DNA of 64,000 nt from Paraburkholderia franconis (lineage in GTDB: Bacteria; Pseudomonadota; Gammaproteobacteria; Burkholderiales; Burkholderiaceae), in contig NZ_WHNP01000013.1 of assembly GCF_009362735.1 (NCBI RefSeq), positions 1 to 64,000 on the forward strand. The letters are read 5' to 3'. The position numbers were made by a program, and so were the translations under genes. The notes below the pieces were generated by a model, which was not told the DNA's origin, made no database searches, and was given only the letters and a program-made list of their open reading frames with translations. Of this stretch, positions 55,569-64,000 are shown piece after piece (positions within the stretch are counted from its first letter, which is position 1; the number at the start of each line of letters is the position of its first letter).

Positions 55569-56517
55569 CGAAGCGCGGCCGCTTCTCGATGCGAATGCGG
55601 ACCACGAACTCACGCCGCCACAGTCGCTTGACGTGCAGCGGCATATCGAAAGCTGCGAGGCTTGCCGGAGGGAAAGCGAAATGGTGCGGGCGATGAAGGG
55701 CGCGGTGCGCACGGCGGCCTATCACCGCGCGCCCGACGAGTTGCGCGCCAGGATCATGGCGGCGCTGCCTCCCGTGGACGTCGCCGAGCCGCAATGGCGG
55801 GCGCGCGAAAGCGACCGGCAAGCGGAGCCGCGCGGGAGGCACCGCAAAGGCTGGCTCGACTGGCTGCGGCTGCCGCAGGGCGGCGGCTTCGGGGCGCTGG
55901 CGGGCGAGGGCGGTGCGAGCGGATCGGGAAATCAGTCCGGCAGCCGGGCCGGAAGTGTCGCCGGATGGCACGCGGGCACGGCCTGGCGCGGCGGTCTGGC
56001 GCTCGCGCTATGCGCGCTCGTCGCGGCGGGGATCGCCGTGACGCTGCATCGCGCAGGCGAGGCGGCGCCGTTCGTCGATCAACTGGTCGCGAGCCATGTG
56101 CGCGCGCAACTGTCGGGGCACGATATCGACGTCGTATCGTCGGATCAGCACACGGTGAAGCCGTGGTTCAACGGCAAGCTCGACTATGCGCCACCCGTCG
56201 AGGATCTGGCGGCGAGCGGATTTCCGCTGGCGGGCGGGCGGCTTGATTACGTCGGGCATCGGCGGGTGGCGGTGCTCACGTACCGTCACGCGAAGCACGT
56301 GATCGACGTCTACGTGTTTCCCGAGGACGATCCGGCGGCTGGCAAGCCCGGCCCGGCGCTCGTGCGCGACGGGTACGCGCTCGCCCGCTGGCGCGACGAC
56401 GGCATGATGTGGTGGGCCGTCACCGACGCCGCGCCCGAATCCCTGACGGCGCTGCAAGCGGCGCTGAGCGCGCGGCTGCACGGGGAAGCGCCCGGCGCGC
56501 CCTATCCGGGCAGTTGA
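55558..56517 (+). CDS. Zinc-type anti-sigma factor, membrane anchored
   Basis: This 319-residue protein has an N-terminal anti-sigma domain with the zinc motif H-x3-C-x2-C (HIESCEAC, about residues 29-36), a basic/Gly-rich linker, one membrane helix (about 145-165, GLALALCALVAAGIAVTL) and a periplasmic C-terminal domain. It should hold the ECF sigma factor inactive until a periplasmic or redox cue releases it. The gene overlaps the sigma gene by 11 bases and has AAAGGAGG upstream. Confidence 0.88.
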   Translation: MDCNEARPLLDANADHELTPPQSLDVQRHIESCEACRRESEMVRAMKGAVRTAAYHRAPDELRARIMAALPPVDVAEPQWRARESDRQAEPRGRHRKGWLDWLRLPQGGGFGALAGEGGASGSGNQSGSRAGSVAGWHAGTAWRGGLALALCALVAAGIAVTLHRAGEAAPFVDQLVASHVRAQLSGHDIDVVSSDQHTVKPWFNGKLDYAPPVEDLAASGFPLAGGRLDYVGHRRVAVLTYRHAKHVIDVYVFPEDDPAAGKPGPALVRDGYALARWRDDGMMWWAVTDAAPESLTALQAALSARLHGEAPGAPYPGS

Positions 56518-56605
56518 GCGACGACTGAGCGGGCAGCCGAGGACTGCCCGATTCCCTAAGCCCTTGAAAACAAACTCGAATCGGCCGTGCGATACACGTT
56601 TCGTG

Positions 56606-56634
56606 TTGCAGGCAGTGTCGATTCAGGTTATAGT
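56606..56634 (+). promoter_or_regulatory. Sigma-70 promoter of the rpsF operon
   Basis: TTGCAG (56606-56611), a 17-base spacer and TATAGT (56629-56634), about 67 bases before rpsF. Confidence 0.8.
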
Positions 56635-56700
56635 TTCGGGCTTCTCACTTGCCACACCGGTTCCGACGCCCGGGTGGCTTCAATCCACAAGGAGTGTGTA

Positions 56701-57075
56701 ATGCGTCATTACGAAATCGTATTCATCGTGCACCCCGATCAGAGCGAGCAAGTGCCCGCAATGATCGAGCGCTACAAGTCCACGATCACGTCGCACGGTG
56801 GCCAGATCCACCGCATCGAAGACTGGGGCCGTCGCCAGCTGGCCTACATGATCGAGAAACTCGCGAAGGCTCACTACGTCTGCATGAACATCGAATGCGA
56901 CCAGACCACGCTCGACGAGCTGGAACACGCGTTCAAGTTCAACGACGCCGTTCTGCGTCACCTTATCGTCAAGATGAAGAAGGCCGAAACCGGCCCGTCG
57001 CCGATGATGAAGGAAGTGCAGCGCGAAGAAGCCAAGAAGGCGGCTGCAGCGCAGTCGACCGAAGCGCAGGCTTAA
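56701..57075 (+). CDS. rpsF: Ribosomal protein bS6
   Basis: S6 of the small subunit, 124 residues, beginning [25 protein letters not shown], then [31 protein letters not shown]6 with S18 can repress its own operon. An Ala-rich C-terminal tail ([14 protein letters not shown]) is longer than in E. coli. The start at 56701 is the family start behind AAGGAG; upstream frame is shadow. First gene of rpsF-priB-rpsR-rplI. Confidence 0.97.
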   Translation: MRHYEIVFIVHPDQSEQVPAMIERYKSTITSHGGQIHRIEDWGRRQLAYMIEKLAKAHYVCMNIECDQTTLDELEHAFKFNDAVLRHLIVKMKKAETGPSPMMKEVQREEAKKAAAAQSTEAQA

Positions 57076-57148
57076 AGCAGAACCGTTAAGCCATCAGAGT
57101 TACGCGCCGCTCATTGGTACACCACGCGGACATCCTTAGAAGGAACCG

Positions 57149-57448
57149 ATGAACCGGCTGCAACTCACGGCAAGCGTCGTCGAACGCGAACCGGTGCGGT
57201 ACACCCCCGCCGGCGTTCCGATTGCAGGCTGTACGTTGCAACACCGCACGCAGGTCGTCGAAGCGGGCATTGCCCGAACCGTCGAGCTGACCATGCAGGC
57301 GGTAGCGGCCGGCGAGGCGAGCGGCAGGCTGGAACGGGTTGAAATGGGCGTCGATACGCTCTTCACCGGCTTCCTGGCGAAGAAAAGCCGCAACGCGAGA
57401 ACTCTGGTGTTTCACATCACAGAATTGCAGGACATTGGAAAGGACTGA
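57149..57448 (+). CDS. priB: Primosomal replication protein N
   Basis: PriB, 99 residues, single-OB-fold protein that helps PriA restart stalled forks. The sequence [40 protein letters not shown] and the final [10 protein letters not shown] follow the betaproteobacterial PriB family. It lies between rpsF and rpsR, its usual place, with a gap of 73 bp before and 2 bp after. Confidence 0.95.
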   Translation: MNRLQLTASVVEREPVRYTPAGVPIAGCTLQHRTQVVEAGIARTVELTMQAVAAGEASGRLERVEMGVDTLFTGFLAKKSRNARTLVFHITELQDIGKD

Positions 57449-57450
57449 AC

Positions 57451-57726
57451 ATGGCCCGCCCCACTGGTAAGAAATTCGACAAGCGTCGTCAGCAACAAAA
57501 CCCGCTCTTCAAGCGCAAGAAGTTCTGCCGTTTCACGGCAGCTGGCGTCGAACAGATCGACTACAAGGACATCGATACGCTGAAGGACTTCATCGGCGAA
57601 AACGGCAAGATCACGCCGGCGCGTCTCACGGGTACCAAGGCCCACTATCAACGCCAGCTGGACACGGCTATCAAGCGCGCGCGTTTCCTCGCGCTGATGC
57701 CATACACCGACCAGCACAAGGCCTAA
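57451..57726 (+). CDS. rpsR: Ribosomal protein bS18
   Basis: S18 of the small subunit, 91 residues; [71 protein letters not shown] is fully typical. It starts 2 bp after priB. It binds S6 in the platform. Confidence 0.98.
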   Translation: MARPTGKKFDKRRQQQNPLFKRKKFCRFTAAGVEQIDYKDIDTLKDFIGENGKITPARLTGTKAHYQRQLDTAIKRARFLALMPYTDQHKA

Positions 57727-57753
57727 CCCGACGACGCCATAAGGAGCATCCGA

Positions 57754-58206
57754 ATGCAAATCATTCTTCTCGAAAAAGTCGCGAACGTCGGCAACCTGGG
57801 CGACATCGTCAAGGTGAAGGACGGCTATGCACGTAACTTCCTGATCCCGAACAAGAAGGCTCGCCGCGCAACGAAGGAAGCGATCGCCGAATTCGAAGTT
57901 CGCCGCGCAGAACTGGAAAAGAGCGCTGCTGAAAAGCTGGCGGCTGCCCAGGCTCAAGGCGAAAAGCTGGCTGGCCTGACGCTGCAGATCGCGCAGAAGG
58001 CTGGCGTCGACGGCCGTCTGTTCGGCTCGGTGACGAACGCCGACATCGCCGACGCGCTGACCAAGCAAGGCTTCGTAGTGGAAAAGGCGCAAGTGCGTCT
58101 GCCGGAAGGCCCGCTGAAGCTGGTGGGCGACCACCCCGTGCACGTTTCGCTGCACACGGACGTCACTGTCGACGTCACGGTGTCGGTGCTGGGCGAGCAC
58201 GTCTAA
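57754..58206 (+). CDS. rplI: Ribosomal protein bL9
   Basis: L9 of the large subunit, 150 residues, beginning [40 protein letters not shown] and with the long connecting helix and C-terminal domain ([33 protein letters not shown]). Last gene of the operon, followed by a strong terminator. Confidence 0.98.
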   Translation: MQIILLEKVANVGNLGDIVKVKDGYARNFLIPNKKARRATKEAIAEFEVRRAELEKSAAEKLAAAQAQGEKLAGLTLQIAQKAGVDGRLFGSVTNADIADALTKQGFVVEKAQVRLPEGPLKLVGDHPVHVSLHTDVTVDVTVSVLGEHV

Positions 58207-58257
58207 GCTGCACGCGTAGACAGGATGTGAGGTTGCCGGGAAGTTTCCGGCTACAAG

Positions 58258-58291
58258 GGCAGGGGCCGGGAAACCGGCCTCTGCCTTTTTT
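58258..58291 (+). terminator. Strong intrinsic terminator of the rpsF operon
   Basis: GGCAGGGGCCGG pairs with CCGGCCTCTGCC around a GAAA-like loop, followed by six T residues (58286-58291). Confidence 0.95.
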
Positions 58292-58377
58292 ATTGTCCGC
58301 AATCGTTGTTTACGCGCCCGGGTGTTCGCTGCCGAACGCTTTGCTGCTGTCCTCTATTTGCTTGATAATTCCACCCC

Positions 58378-59766
58378 ATGAACGCACCGTCGAAAGATCC
58401 TCAACTCGAATCGCTGAAAGTCCCGCCCCATTCCATCGAGGCCGAGCAATCGGTGCTGGGCGGTCTGCTGCTCGACAACGGCGCATGGGACCGCATCGCC
58501 GACTTCCTCGCGCAAAGCGACTTTTACCGCTACGACCACCGCATCATCTTCGAGCACATCGGCCGGCTGATCGCTGCGACGCGTCCTGCCGACGTCGTGA
58601 CCGTCTATGAAGCGCTGACCACGTCGGGCAAGGCGGAAGAGGTCGGCGGGCTCGCCTATCTGAACGCGCTTGCGCAGAACACGCCGAGCGCCGCGAACAT
58701 CCGGCGCTATGCGGAAATCGTGCGCGACCGCGCGGTGCTGCGCCGGCTCGTGTCGGTGGCGGACGAGATTTCCGCCGACGCCTTCAATCCGCAGGGCAAG
58801 GAGGTCCGCCAGCTGCTCGACGAGGCGGAATCGAAGGTGTTCTCGATCGCGGAAGACGGCGCGCGTGGCACGCAGGGCTTCCTGGAAATCGGGCCGCTGC
58901 TCACGCAGGTCGTCGAGCGTATCGACACCCTGTACCACACGGCCAATCCGAGCGACGTGACGGGCACGCCGACGGGCTTCGTCGATCTCGACCGGATGAC
59001 CTCCGGCATGCACGGCGGCGAACTGATCATCGTGGCGGGGCGTCCGTCGATGGGCAAGACGGCGTTTTCGATGAACATCGGCGAATACGTGGCCGTCGAG
59101 TACGGACTGCCCGTCGCGGTGTTCTCGATGGAAATGCCGGGCACGCAGCTGATCATGCGTATGCTCGGCTCGGTCGGCCGGCTCGACCAGCACCGGATGC
59201 GAACCGGGCGCCTGACGGACGAAGACTGGCCGAAGCTCACGCACGCGGTGCAAAAGATGAGCGAGGCGCAGATCTTCATCGACGAAACGGGCGGCCTGAA
59301 CCCGATGGAACTGCGTTCGCGAGCGCGTCGCCTGTCGCGCCAGTGCGGCAAGCTCGGCCTGATCATCATCGACTACTTGCAGCTGATGAGCGGATCATCG
59401 ACGGGCGAAAACCGCGCGACCGAAATCTCCGAAATCTCGCGTTCGCTGAAGAGCCTTGCGAAGGAGCTCGACGTGCCCGTGGTCGCGCTGTCGCAGTTGA
59501 ACCGAGGCCTGGAGCAGCGTCCGAACAAGCGCCCCGTGATGTCGGACCTGCGCGAATCGGGTGCAATCGAACAGGACGCGGACGTGATCCTCTTCATCTA
59601 CCGCGACGAAGTGTACAACCCGGACAGCCCCGACAAGGGCACCGCTGAGATCATCATCGGCAAGCAGCGTAACGGTCCGATCGGCCCAGTTCGCCTCACG
59701 TTTCATGGTCAATTCACGAAGTTCGATAATTTTGCGGGTCCGCAGAACTTCTATGGCGGCGAGTAG
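58378..59766 (+). CDS. dnaB: Replicative DNA helicase
   Basis: DnaB, 462 residues, the hexameric replicative helicase. N-terminal domain: PPHSIEAEQSVLGGLLLDN. Walker A is GRPSMGKTAF near residue 222, Walker B LIIIDYLQLM, and the RecA-fold core continues LSQLNRGLEQRPNKRPVMSDLRESGAIEQDADVILFIYRDE. Its neighbours rpsF-priB-rpsR-rplI form the usual betaproteobacterial order. Confidence 0.98.
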   Translation: MNAPSKDPQLESLKVPPHSIEAEQSVLGGLLLDNGAWDRIADFLAQSDFYRYDHRIIFEHIGRLIAATRPADVVTVYEALTTSGKAEEVGGLAYLNALAQNTPSAANIRRYAEIVRDRAVLRRLVSVADEISADAFNPQGKEVRQLLDEAESKVFSIAEDGARGTQGFLEIGPLLTQVVERIDTLYHTANPSDVTGTPTGFVDLDRMTSGMHGGELIIVAGRPSMGKTAFSMNIGEYVAVEYGLPVAVFSMEMPGTQLIMRMLGSVGRLDQHRMRTGRLTDEDWPKLTHAVQKMSEAQIFIDETGGLNPMELRSRARRLSRQCGKLGLIIIDYLQLMSGSSTGENRATEISEISRSLKSLAKELDVPVVALSQLNRGLEQRPNKRPVMSDLRESGAIEQDADVILFIYRDEVYNPDSPDKGTAEIIIGKQRNGPIGPVRLTFHGQFTKFDNFAGPQNFYGGE

Positions 59767-59915
59767 CACAACTTAGCGCGAACGGGAAAACCGGGTTGCG
59801 CTTCCCGTTGCGCGCGCGCCTAAAACGCGGCGACGCGCCGCACTGAAAGTGGTCCCTAACGGTACAATATTGCCGTTTTATGACAGCCTCACCGTGACCA
59901 CTTTCTGGGAACCCA

Positions 59916-60542
59916 ATGTTTGGTCGATTCATGCCCACCGAGGGCAAATTCTTTGAAATTTTCAACGCTCACGCGAAGCACATCGTCTCGGGCAGCCGCG
60001 AACTCGAACTCCTGATCGATAACCTCGGCGATGCCGAGATCCACAAGCAAAACGTGCAGACGGCCGAGAAAGCGGCCGACAAACTGACGCACGAAACGAT
60101 CGATCTGCTGCACAAGACTTTCATTACGCCGCTCGACCGCGACGAGATCCACAAGCTGATCACCACGATGGACGACATCCTCGACCTGATGGAGGACGTC
60201 GCCACGGCCATTTCGCTGTATGACGTGCAGGCCGTCACGTCGGAGGCGAGCCAGCTAGCGCACATCTCGACGGCGACCTGCGAACGCGTGCAGGCGGCCG
60301 TCGGCATGCTGTCGGACATGAAGCAGGCGCGCGAAATCCTGAAGGCCTGCGAAGACATCGACCGTCTGGAATCGGAAGCCGACCGCGTGCTGCGCTCTGC
60401 GATGTCGAAGCTTTTCCGCGAAGAAGACAACGTCAAGACGCTGATCAAACTGAAGGCGATCTACGAGCTGCTCGAGTCGATCACCGACAAGTGCGAGGAC
60501 GTGGCAAACATCATCGAAGGCATCGTGCTGGAAAACGCGTAA
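59916..60542 (+). CDS. PhoU-like (DUF47) Pit accessory protein
   Basis: This 208-residue all-helical protein matches the DUF47/YkaA family. It begins MFGRFMPTEGKFFEIFNAHAKHIVSGSRELELL, with DREEIH-like metal-binding acidic clusters (LDRDEIHKLITTMDDILDLMEDVA) typical of PhoU. It probably gates the adjacent Pit phosphate transporter. Its stop overlaps the pit start (TAATG). Confidence 0.92.
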   Translation: MFGRFMPTEGKFFEIFNAHAKHIVSGSRELELLIDNLGDAEIHKQNVQTAEKAADKLTHETIDLLHKTFITPLDRDEIHKLITTMDDILDLMEDVATAISLYDVQAVTSEASQLAHISTATCERVQAAVGMLSDMKQAREILKACEDIDRLESEADRVLRSAMSKLFREEDNVKTLIKLKAIYELLESITDKCEDVANIIEGIVLENA

Positions 60543-61552
60543 TGCATTCGATACAACTCGCCATCTGGGCGGTCGCGACGCTCGTCGTCGTCGCGCTCGT
60601 CTTCGACTTCATGAACGGTTTTCACGACGCGGCGAACTCGATCGCCACCGTGGTTTCGACGGGCGTGCTGAAGCCGCAACAGGCTGTCGCGTTCGCGGCG
60701 GCGTTCAACGTCATCGCCTATTTCATCTTTCACCTGAAAGTCGCGCAGACGGTCGGCAAGGGCACGATCGATCCCGCGATCGTCGATCACTACGTCGTGT
60801 TCGGCGCGCTGGTCGGCGCGATCGGGTGGAACATCGTCACGTGGTACTACGGCATTCCGTCGAGTTCGTCGCACGCGCTGATCGGCGGGCTGGTCGGCTC
60901 GGCGCTCGCGAAATCGGGCTGGAGCGCGCTCAACTGGGACGGGCTGCTCAAGACCATCACGTTCATCATCGTGTCGCCGCTGCTCGGCTTCGTGCTCGGC
61001 TCGTTCTTCATGCTGATGGTGTCGTGGCTTTATTTCCGCACGCCGCCGAGCAAGGTCGACCGGCGCTTCCGCCGTCTGCAGCTGCTGTCGGCGGGGCTGT
61101 ACAGTCTCGGCCACGGCGGCAACGACGCGCAAAAGACGATCGGCATCATCTGGATGCTGCTGATCGCAACCGGCTACGCGTCGGCGACGGGCGACGCGCC
61201 GCCGCTTTGGGTGATCGGCGCGTGCTATCTGTCGATGGGTCTCGGCACGCTGTTCGGCGGCTGGCGCATCGTCCGGACGATGGGACAGAAGATCACGAAG
61301 CTCAAGCCCGTCGGCGGCTTTTGCGCGGAGGCGGGCGGCGCGATCACGCTGTTTCTCGCGTCGTTCCTCGGCATTCCCGTTTCCACCACGCATACGATCA
61401 CGGGCGCGATCGTCGGCGTCGGCGCGACGCAGAAGTTGTCGGCCGTACGCTGGGGCGTGGCGGGCAATATCGTCTGGGCGTGGGTGCTGACGATTCCGGC
61501 GTCGGCCGTGCTCGCGGCGGCCGGCTGGTGGCTCGGGCACCGCTTCCTGTAA
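60542..61552 (+). CDS. pit: Low-affinity inorganic phosphate transporter, PiT family
   Basis: This 336-residue membrane protein has about ten helices and the two PiT signature repeats GFHDAANSIATVVSTGVLKP near the N terminus and GGNDAQKTIG in the second half. VSTTHTITGAIVGVGATQKLSAVRW completes the family pattern. It imports phosphate, usually as a metal-phosphate complex, using the proton gradient. It is translationally coupled to the DUF47 protein. Confidence 0.93.
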   Translation: MHSIQLAIWAVATLVVVALVFDFMNGFHDAANSIATVVSTGVLKPQQAVAFAAAFNVIAYFIFHLKVAQTVGKGTIDPAIVDHYVVFGALVGAIGWNIVTWYYGIPSSSSHALIGGLVGSALAKSGWSALNWDGLLKTITFIIVSPLLGFVLGSFFMLMVSWLYFRTPPSKVDRRFRRLQLLSAGLYSLGHGGNDAQKTIGIIWMLLIATGYASATGDAPPLWVIGACYLSMGLGTLFGGWRIVRTMGQKITKLKPVGGFCAEAGGAITLFLASFLGIPVSTTHTITGAIVGVGATQKLSAVRWGVAGNIVWAWVLTIPASAVLAAAGWWLGHRFL

Positions 61553-61581
61553 GCCTTCGCACAAGGCAACGCGCGCCGCGC

Positions 61582-62388
61582 TCAGATCAGCGGCGCGCTG
61601 CCTCCATCCATCGGGACGATCGCGCCCGTCACATAGCTCGCGCGGCCGCTCGCCAGAAAGAGCGCGACATCCGCAATTTCCTCCGGCTTCGCAAAGCGCC
61701 CGAGCGGCACGCGCGCTTCGCCGCGCGACAGCGCCTCGGCGGGCTGGATGCCTTCGCGCGACGCTTCGAGTTTCAGCGCTTCCTCGACGCGATCCGTCAG
61801 CGTCGCCCCCGGATTGATCGCGTTGATGCGTATGCCATAGCGCGCGTAATAGTGCGCGAGGCCGACAGTAGCGAGCATCAGCGCCGCGTTCGCCGCGCCG
61901 CCGGCGATGTGGATGTCGCTGGCGATCTTGCCGCCCATGCCGATGATATTCACAATCGCGCCCGGCTCTTTCGCTGCGCCGGATTTGACGCGCTCGGCCA
62001 TGCGCTTCAGCACTTCCTGCTGCGGATAGATGTAAGGGAAATATTTGGCTTCCATCGTCGCCTTGAACGCATCGGCGTCGAGCGTTTCGGGATCGTAGCG
62101 GCGCGCGGCGCCCGCGCTGTTGATCAGGATGTCGATCGGGCCGACGGCGCCCGTCGCTTCGTCGACGACATCGGTGGCGCTGTGCGGTTCGCGAAGATCG
62201 GCGCGCGTCAGATGGATATGCAGCCCTTCGCTAGCAAGCTGCTCGCGGGCGCGGACAAGATTGGCGGGGTCGCGCGAAACGATCGCCACTTTCGCGCCTT
62301 CCATTGCGAAAGCGCGCGCGCATGCGAGACCGATGCCCTTGCTGCCGCCCGTCACCAGGACCACTTTGTCTTTGAGTCCGAGATCCAT
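61582..62388 (-). CDS. Short-chain dehydrogenase/reductase
   Basis: This 268-residue SDR starts LKDKVVLVTGGSKGIGLACARAFAMEGA, with the cofactor motif TGGSKGIG and the structural LINSAGAAR (NAG motif). The catalytic Tyr-x3-Lys box is not clear at the usual spacing: the expected region reads ALMLATVGLAHYYARYGIRINAINPGATLTD, so the YxxxK is displaced or absent. A GTG at 62397 is an alternative start. Convergent with pit. Substrate unknown. Confidence 0.85.
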   Translation of the reverse strand: MDLGLKDKVVLVTGGSKGIGLACARAFAMEGAKVAIVSRDPANLVRAREQLASEGLHIHLTRADLREPHSATDVVDEATGAVGPIDILINSAGAARRYDPETLDADAFKATMEAKYFPYIYPQQEVLKRMAERVKSGAAKEPGAIVNIIGMGGKIASDIHIAGGAANAALMLATVGLAHYYARYGIRINAINPGATLTDRVEEALKLEASREGIQPAEALSRGEARVPLGRFAKPEEIADVALFLASGRASYVTGAIVPMDGGSAPLI

Positions 62389-62550
62389 CGTCGTCACCCG
62401 CCATCAGAGAAATATCGAAAACGATAGCAGACGTGCGACCGGGCGGGTGGCGAATCGGCCGGCGGCGGCTTTGTCACGTGGTGGGATTCGCGATGAATCG
62501 TGTGCGTGCAGCGGCAGGCAGGCGCCCGTCAGACAAGCGTTTAAACACGA

Positions 62551-63687
62551 TCAGTAGCTGCCGTTGGCAAAGCCCGCGATCGGGTCGTCGTTCGTATGCG
62601 TCGGGGCCGGAACGGGCCGCGAAGCCGTCGACGCGCGCATGATCTGCACGCCGCCCGAATCCGTCGATGGTTGCGCGTCGCGGGCTTGACGGGCCTGGCG
62701 TGCCGCGATGGCGGCGGGTGGAGGCGGCTCGTAGGCATCGGCGGCGGCGTCGATCGCGTCGGGCGCTTGCGCGTCAGCGGGTGCCGGCGAAGCGGCGGCA
62801 GCCGGCGATACCGCGCCTGCCGCGCGCGCCTGCATCTGCGCCGCGCTCATCCCCGGAGGCGGCGGTTCGAACGGATCGGCGGAAGCTGCAGCCGTCGCGG
62901 GCGGCGCGACGGCCGACGTGCCCACGGACGCCGACGACGGCTGTTGGACCGATTGCACGGCATACGCGCTGCCCAGCTTGTATCCGTTGGCGGCGGCGTT
63001 GGGGCTTGCTGCTTCACGCTGCGTGTTCGCCGTGTCGTAAGCTGCCGCCGGCTTCGACGGCGCGACAGTGGCAACTGCGGGCGCCACGGGCACAGGCGCC
63101 GCGGCCTGATAGCTCGGCGCGTCAAACGGCGTCGTCGTCGGCTTGCTCAGCGCCGGCGCGACACGCCGTATGCCGTCGAAGCGCCTGGCCCAGTACGGAT
63201 TGGTCAGATAGTCGAGCCGCACGGTGCCGCCCGTCGACGGCGCGTTCACGAAGCGCAGCTTGCCGACATAAATCCCGACGTGCGAATGCGGCCGCCCCGT
63301 CGTGTTGAAGAAAATCAGGTCGCCGGGCGCGATCTCATCCGGTTCGACAGATTCGCCACGCGAACTCATGTCGGCCGTCGTGCGCGGCAGATTCACGGAT
63401 GCCGCGCGCTGCACCACGTAGTGCACGAGGCCGCTGCAATCGAAGCCGCTGTCGGGCGTATTGCCGCCCCAGCGGTACGGCACGCCGACGAGGCCCATCG
63501 CCTGAATCGAGATTTCCTCGCGTCCGATGCTGTGATCAACGAAATGAGGGAGGCCCGGCGGCGTGGTCCGATACGCACCGCCGGACGACGCATACGACCC
63601 GCCCGATCCGCGCGCGGTCTTCTGCGGCGCGCCGGAGCAGGCGGCGAGCAGGGCGGCGATGAGCAGTGACAGCGCGAGGCGGAGCAT
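62551..63687 (-). CDS. NlpC/P60 (C40) peptidoglycan endopeptidase lipoprotein
   Basis: This 378-residue lipoprotein starts at ATG 63687 with lipobox L-A-A-C (about residues 14-17). The C40 peptidase domain, about residues 45-165, has the catalytic Cys in DCSGLVHYVV, the His in RPHSHVGIYVG and the third polar residue after it. It cleaves peptide cross-bridges in peptidoglycan. The remaining 210 residues form an Ala/Pro-rich low-complexity tail without a recognised domain, probably disordered in the periplasm. Confidence 0.9.
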   Translation of the reverse strand: MLRLALSLLIAALLAACSGAPQKTARGSGGSYASSGGAYRTTPPGLPHFVDHSIGREEISIQAMGLVGVPYRWGGNTPDSGFDCSGLVHYVVQRAASVNLPRTTADMSSRGESVEPDEIAPGDLIFFNTTGRPHSHVGIYVGKLRFVNAPSTGGTVRLDYLTNPYWARRFDGIRRVAPALSKPTTTPFDAPSYQAAAPVPVAPAVATVAPSKPAAAYDTANTQREAASPNAAANGYKLGSAYAVQSVQQPSSASVGTSAVAPPATAAASADPFEPPPPGMSAAQMQARAAGAVSPAAAASPAPADAQAPDAIDAAADAYEPPPPAAIAARQARQARDAQPSTDSGGVQIMRASTASRPVPAPTHTNDDPIAGFANGSY

Positions 63688-64000
63688 GAAAGCGAAGCCG
63701 GGCGACAACGCCCGGCAATGGCCGACGATGCCCGATGGTAGCCTTGCCGCGGGCCTCCGGCAAGAATTCTTGAGAAATGACTTGAAGTTTACGCGCTAAA
63801 TGTTGCGTCGCGCGGACGGCACGCGCGCACATTGCCCAACAATCGGCGATTCAACGCGCGTAACCCGCGCACGCAACGCGCAAAGAGAAAAGCAAAGAAA
63901 AAGCCGCTTCCGGCGACAACCGGAAGCGGCTTTGAAAGGGACTTTGAAGCGGCTTTGACCCGCGGCTTCGAAATCCAGCGAAGCGCTCAGAGAATATCGG
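63688..64000. other. Right edge, terminator of an off-window gene
   Basis: No gene is supported. The stretch should contain the promoter of the C40 peptidase gene and holds the hairpin terminator listed separately. Two extra copies of GCGGCTTTGA near 63928 and 63950 repeat part of the hairpin. Confidence 0.5.
63897..63936 (-). terminator. Intrinsic terminator of a minus-strand gene beyond the window
   Basis: AAGCCGCTTCCGG (63901-63913) pairs with CCGGAAGCGGCTT (63920-63932). On the minus strand the stem is followed by TTTCTTTGC, so it ends a transcript entering from the right of the window. Confidence 0.85.

Noticed and set aside
56530..56550. Terminator after the anti-sigma gene
   Set aside because: CGGGCAG/CTGCCCG forms a 7-bp stem, but the following bases are ATTCCC with no T-tract, so the call was judged too weak to list.
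59366..59769. Minus-strand small frames within dnaB
   Set aside because: Shadows of the dnaB gene with no ribosome binding site and no recognisable fold.

Overview
The window is high-GC chromosomal DNA of a betaproteobacterium, most likely Paraburkholderia or a close Burkholderia relative. The evidence is the rpsF-priB-rpsR-rplI-dnaB block followed by a PhoU-like/Pit pair, the DUF4148-type small secreted protein, the adjacent bpt/aat N-degron transferases, the overall protein resemblance (from memory, not searched) and GC-rich codon use. No rRNA, prophage, insertion sequence, integrase or CRISPR array is visible. Two tRNA genes are present: initiator tRNA-fMet on the minus strand and tRNA-His on the plus strand.

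Layout. 0-6 kb: a tandem alpha/beta-hydrolase protein overlapping a methyltransferase, a flavin reductase-like protein, a FadR-type regulator and a Gfo/Idh/MocA oxidoreductase. 6-11 kb: signal peptidase I, then the minus-strand genes pyrD, bpt, aat, a NUDIX hydrolase and tRNA-fMet. 11-17 kb: a heme-degrading-like UPF0303 protein, an SMR transporter, and an envelope-glycan island (acyltransferase 3, GtrB-like glycosyltransferase, GtrA flippase-like protein, large membrane protein, small lipoprotein). 17-23 kb: small unknown proteins, an epimerase/TetR divergent pair with twin palindromic operators, and a 3-hydroxyisobutyryl-CoA hydrolase-like enzyme. 23-27 kb: the alkanesulfonate cluster ssuD-ssuC-ssuB-ssuF, in which SsuB carries nine copies of a 15-bp in-frame repeat. 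27-38 kb: small proteins, dusA, tRNA-His, an MFS exporter, a Tas-like aldo-keto reductase, a permease, an ABC-2 exporter of NodIJ type and a UspA protein. 38-40 kb: lexA with two SOS boxes and a co-directional unknown gene.

40-45 kb holds sulfate uptake, sbp-cysT-cysW-cysA followed by the LysR regulator cysB; with the ssu cluster this makes sulfur acquisition a theme of the window. 45-48 kb: an asparaginase and a PQQ-type sugar dehydrogenase followed by the tail of a lost cytochrome c gene. 48-53 kb: the glyoxylate-to-glycerate pathway (gcl, hyi, garR) divergent from a LysR regulator. 53-57 kb: a metallophosphoesterase/cupredoxin operon divergent from an ECF sigma/anti-sigma pair; the shared intergenic region contains two matched bipartite promoters pointing outwards. 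57-64 kb: the ribosomal/primosomal operon, dnaB, the Pit phosphate system, an SDR oxidoreductase and an NlpC/P60 lipoprotein.

Most of the window is ordinary core genome. The points most worth checking are the paired ECF promoters, the SsuB repeat array, the ACTGC-rich array at 27.9-28.1 kb, the paired hairpin repeats in the 5' leader of the gcl regulator, and the unknown gene behind lexA.
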